22,368 nt of DNA from a virus, in the IMG/VR virus record IMGVR_UViG_3300044838_000141, positions 1-22,368 of that record. The stretch is one strand, 5' to 3'. Positions 21,425-22,368 of the stretch are shown one piece after another. Every line of letters begins with the position of its first letter. The first letter of the stretch is position 1. The position numbers and the translations under genes were made by a program. Below the pieces are notes generated by a model that saw only the letters and a program-made list of their open reading frames with translations, was not told where the DNA came from and did no database searches.

Positions 21425-21459
21425 AAAGTAAAAGCCTCCAGCTATTATGCTAGAGGCTT
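21425..21459 (-). terminator. Intrinsic terminator, strongest on minus strand
   Basis: On the minus strand an 11-bp stem AAGCCTCTAGC/GCTGGAGGCTT (one G-U) with a six-base loop (21432-21459) is followed by TTACTTTTT. On the plus strand the same stem is followed by AATTTCTT, which is weaker. It lies about 250 bases past the DUF3800 stop and 190 bases past the secreted-protein stop, so it may end both transcripts. Confidence 0.75.
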
Positions 21460-21604
21460 AATTTCTTAACCCCAGGGTCGTCACAGACTAGCCGGATAGG
21501 ATTTTCCTGGGGAATACATACATAAGATTATAGGTTAACCGGGAGGTTATCAAGTTTTCATTATTCCCGTGTTGCCCAGATTGTTTCACAGATAGGACAA
21601 GGGC

Positions 21605-21634
21605 TTGACAATGGGATGGCATAGTGACTACAAT
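21605..21634 (+). promoter_or_regulatory. Sigma-70-type promoter (plus strand)
   Basis: A perfect -35 TTGACA (21605-21610), an 18-bp spacer, and -10 TACAAT (21629-21634). It is the best promoter match I found in the window. It points into the end of the DUF3800 gene, antisense to it, and has no open reading frame of its own downstream. Confidence 0.5.
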
Positions 21635-21640
21635 TAAGTC

Positions 21641-21707
21641 AAATCCAGGTTTTTCTGGAGGGAGAAGTTTAGGTAACTTCGAAGGGGCCGAGAGGCCCCT
21701 TATAATT
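21641..21707 (+). ncRNA. Candidate small RNA (about 65 nt)
   Basis: Starting about 7 bases after the -10 element, the predicted transcript contains a CCAG-GTTTTT-CTGG hairpin (21653-21660 region) and ends with a perfect AAGGGGCC-GAGA-GGCCCCTT hairpin (21682-21701) followed by ATAATTTT. A promoter, short structured body and terminator in 100 bases would make a compact sRNA. The U-tract is interrupted, no known family was recognised, and the hairpin may simply be the DUF3800 3' UTR. Confidence 0.3.
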
Positions 21708-22368
21708 TTAAATAAATTTCTTCCCAAAGATAGCGGCTCTATATTGGTCATATTTCGGCCCAATTCTCTTAATGACCTCAACAGCGAAAGGCGCAATTTT
21801 TATCGATATTCCGTTTTCATTCAAAATCTCATTACGCGAAGGATGCGCAACGAGGTCGGCTAATTGCAATCCTGTTATATTAGCTTCCTTTTTTCTAAGT
21901 TTTATTTCGCAACTTGTAAGAGCCTTTTGTACCTCTGCCGCAGAAATAAAACGCGTACCATTGTAATAAATTTCCCGAAAGCATTCCGCCAGTTGTCGGT
22001 CCATTGGCTTGCCGCGGGCCTCCACCATGATGTCTGCCGTATGTCCAGTATTATTTAGACATTGAACGCATTTCTCAACTAATATCTCAAGACAATAGTG
22101 GTAAGGATGGTGCACGAACTTTCCGTACTTCGCAATATGGTTTTGTTTATCTAGGCATACAGAAAATACTTTATATTCCCAAGATTCGAGGAGTCCCAAG
22201 AAGTCCCTGTCAAAAGCAGCGCATTTATCCGCATCCCGCAATACTTCGAACGGAGCATTTTTATTGACGAGTTCCTTACGGTGTAAAACTAATGGATCGT
22301 CCGGGTGTGCATTAAAAATGATCGGCTTTTAATAATTCCATTTCAGGATGCATTACATCTCTTACGTG
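21708..22368 (-). CDS. DUF3800 domain protein, N-terminus off the window, apparent frameshift
   Basis: The C-terminal part has the DUF3800 pattern: LRDADKCAAFDRDFLGLLE, then YKVFSVCLDKQNHIAKYG, EARGKPMDRQLAE, and TGLQLADLVAHP near the end. DUF3800 proteins have an RNase H-like fold and are often linked to mobile elements and defence loci. Upstream of about 22312 the frame meets a TAA (22312-22314), yet the sequence to the window edge reads on in the next frame as HVRDVMHPEMELLKADHF. Dropping one base from the A5 run at 22314-22318 (T5 on the coding strand) joins the two into one family-like sequence, ADHFNAHPDDPLVLHRKEL. So this is either a homopolymer sequencing error or a true frameshift. 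The catalytic N-terminal part (a FIDESG-type motif in the family) lies outside. Confidence 0.75.

Larger units (their letters stand above)
21240..21707. other. Intergenic region: hairpins, bidirectional terminator and candidate small RNA
   Basis: No protein gene is supported. A long GC-rich hairpin CCCCGtCCCCAGG...CCTGGGGgGCGGGG lies at 21319-21349, followed by GATTTGGGATCCGGGATG words. The terminator at 21425-21459 and a promoter-like sequence (21605-21634) leading to a hairpin (21682-21701) are annotated separately. The segment between (21460-21600) is moderately AT-rich and unexplained. Confidence 0.6.

Noticed and set aside
21460-21640. tmRNA or other known structured RNA
   Set aside because: No tRNA-like acceptor/T arm ending in CCA and no recognisable tag-coding sequence; hairpins present are explained by a terminator.

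Overview
Organism and type of DNA. This looks like environmental bacterial chromosome carrying a phage-derived late (head and lysis) gene set mixed with ordinary cellular genes. No gene fixes the taxon. Almost every gap between genes is filled by degenerate short-tandem-repeat palindromes built from 7-10 bp 'words' (ATTCGTGTTG, CGCAGAG, GGACCAC, TTTTGGA, ACTTGGG, CTCGCCGAA). From memory, such word repeats occur in some Acidobacteriota and other soil or groundwater lineages. That is a weak hint, not an assignment. No integrase, small terminase subunit or tail module was found.

Layout. Phage-type genes lie on the minus strand and read right to left: GH46-like endolysin (17934-19247), holin-like protein (17455-17688), i-spanin-like protein (16850-17281), an overlapping secreted coiled-coil protein (16396-16989), large terminase (14469-16121) and portal (12851-14299). 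After a 10 kb interruption come scaffold (1953-2480), P22-type coat protein (936-1787) and a small putative structural protein (118-570). Lysis, terminase, portal, scaffold, coat is the order of a P22/lambdoid late operon. The portal-to-scaffold junction, where genes normally adjoin, holds about 10 kb of apparently cellular genes: a zinc-ribbon membrane protein, an RRM RNA-binding protein, tRNA-Glu(CTC), a small secreted Asn/Arg-rich protein, a SUKH/SMI1-type protein, a calcineurin-like phosphoesterase, an unrecognised 345-aa protein behind a structured leader, and an ECF-like sigma factor. To the right of the phage genes are a small HTH-like protein (+), a secreted protein (+), and a DUF3800 gene (-) that runs off the window and appears frameshifted.

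Main observations. (1) The repeats form nested palindromes: outer arms of one word family enclose inner arms of another, around a short asymmetric core that occurs in both orientations. (2) The same repeat material sits in frame inside at least five proteins (portal, large terminase, endolysin, spanin-region protein, orphan 345-aa protein), always at linkers or tails. Portal and endolysin share one such module. (3) Both borders of the cellular block between portal and scaffold carry palindromes of the same CGCAGAG family, suggesting repeat-mediated rearrangement. (4) Intrinsic terminators follow several minus-strand genes, and a terminator-containing leader precedes the orphan gene. All calls come from reading the sequence; no database search was possible.
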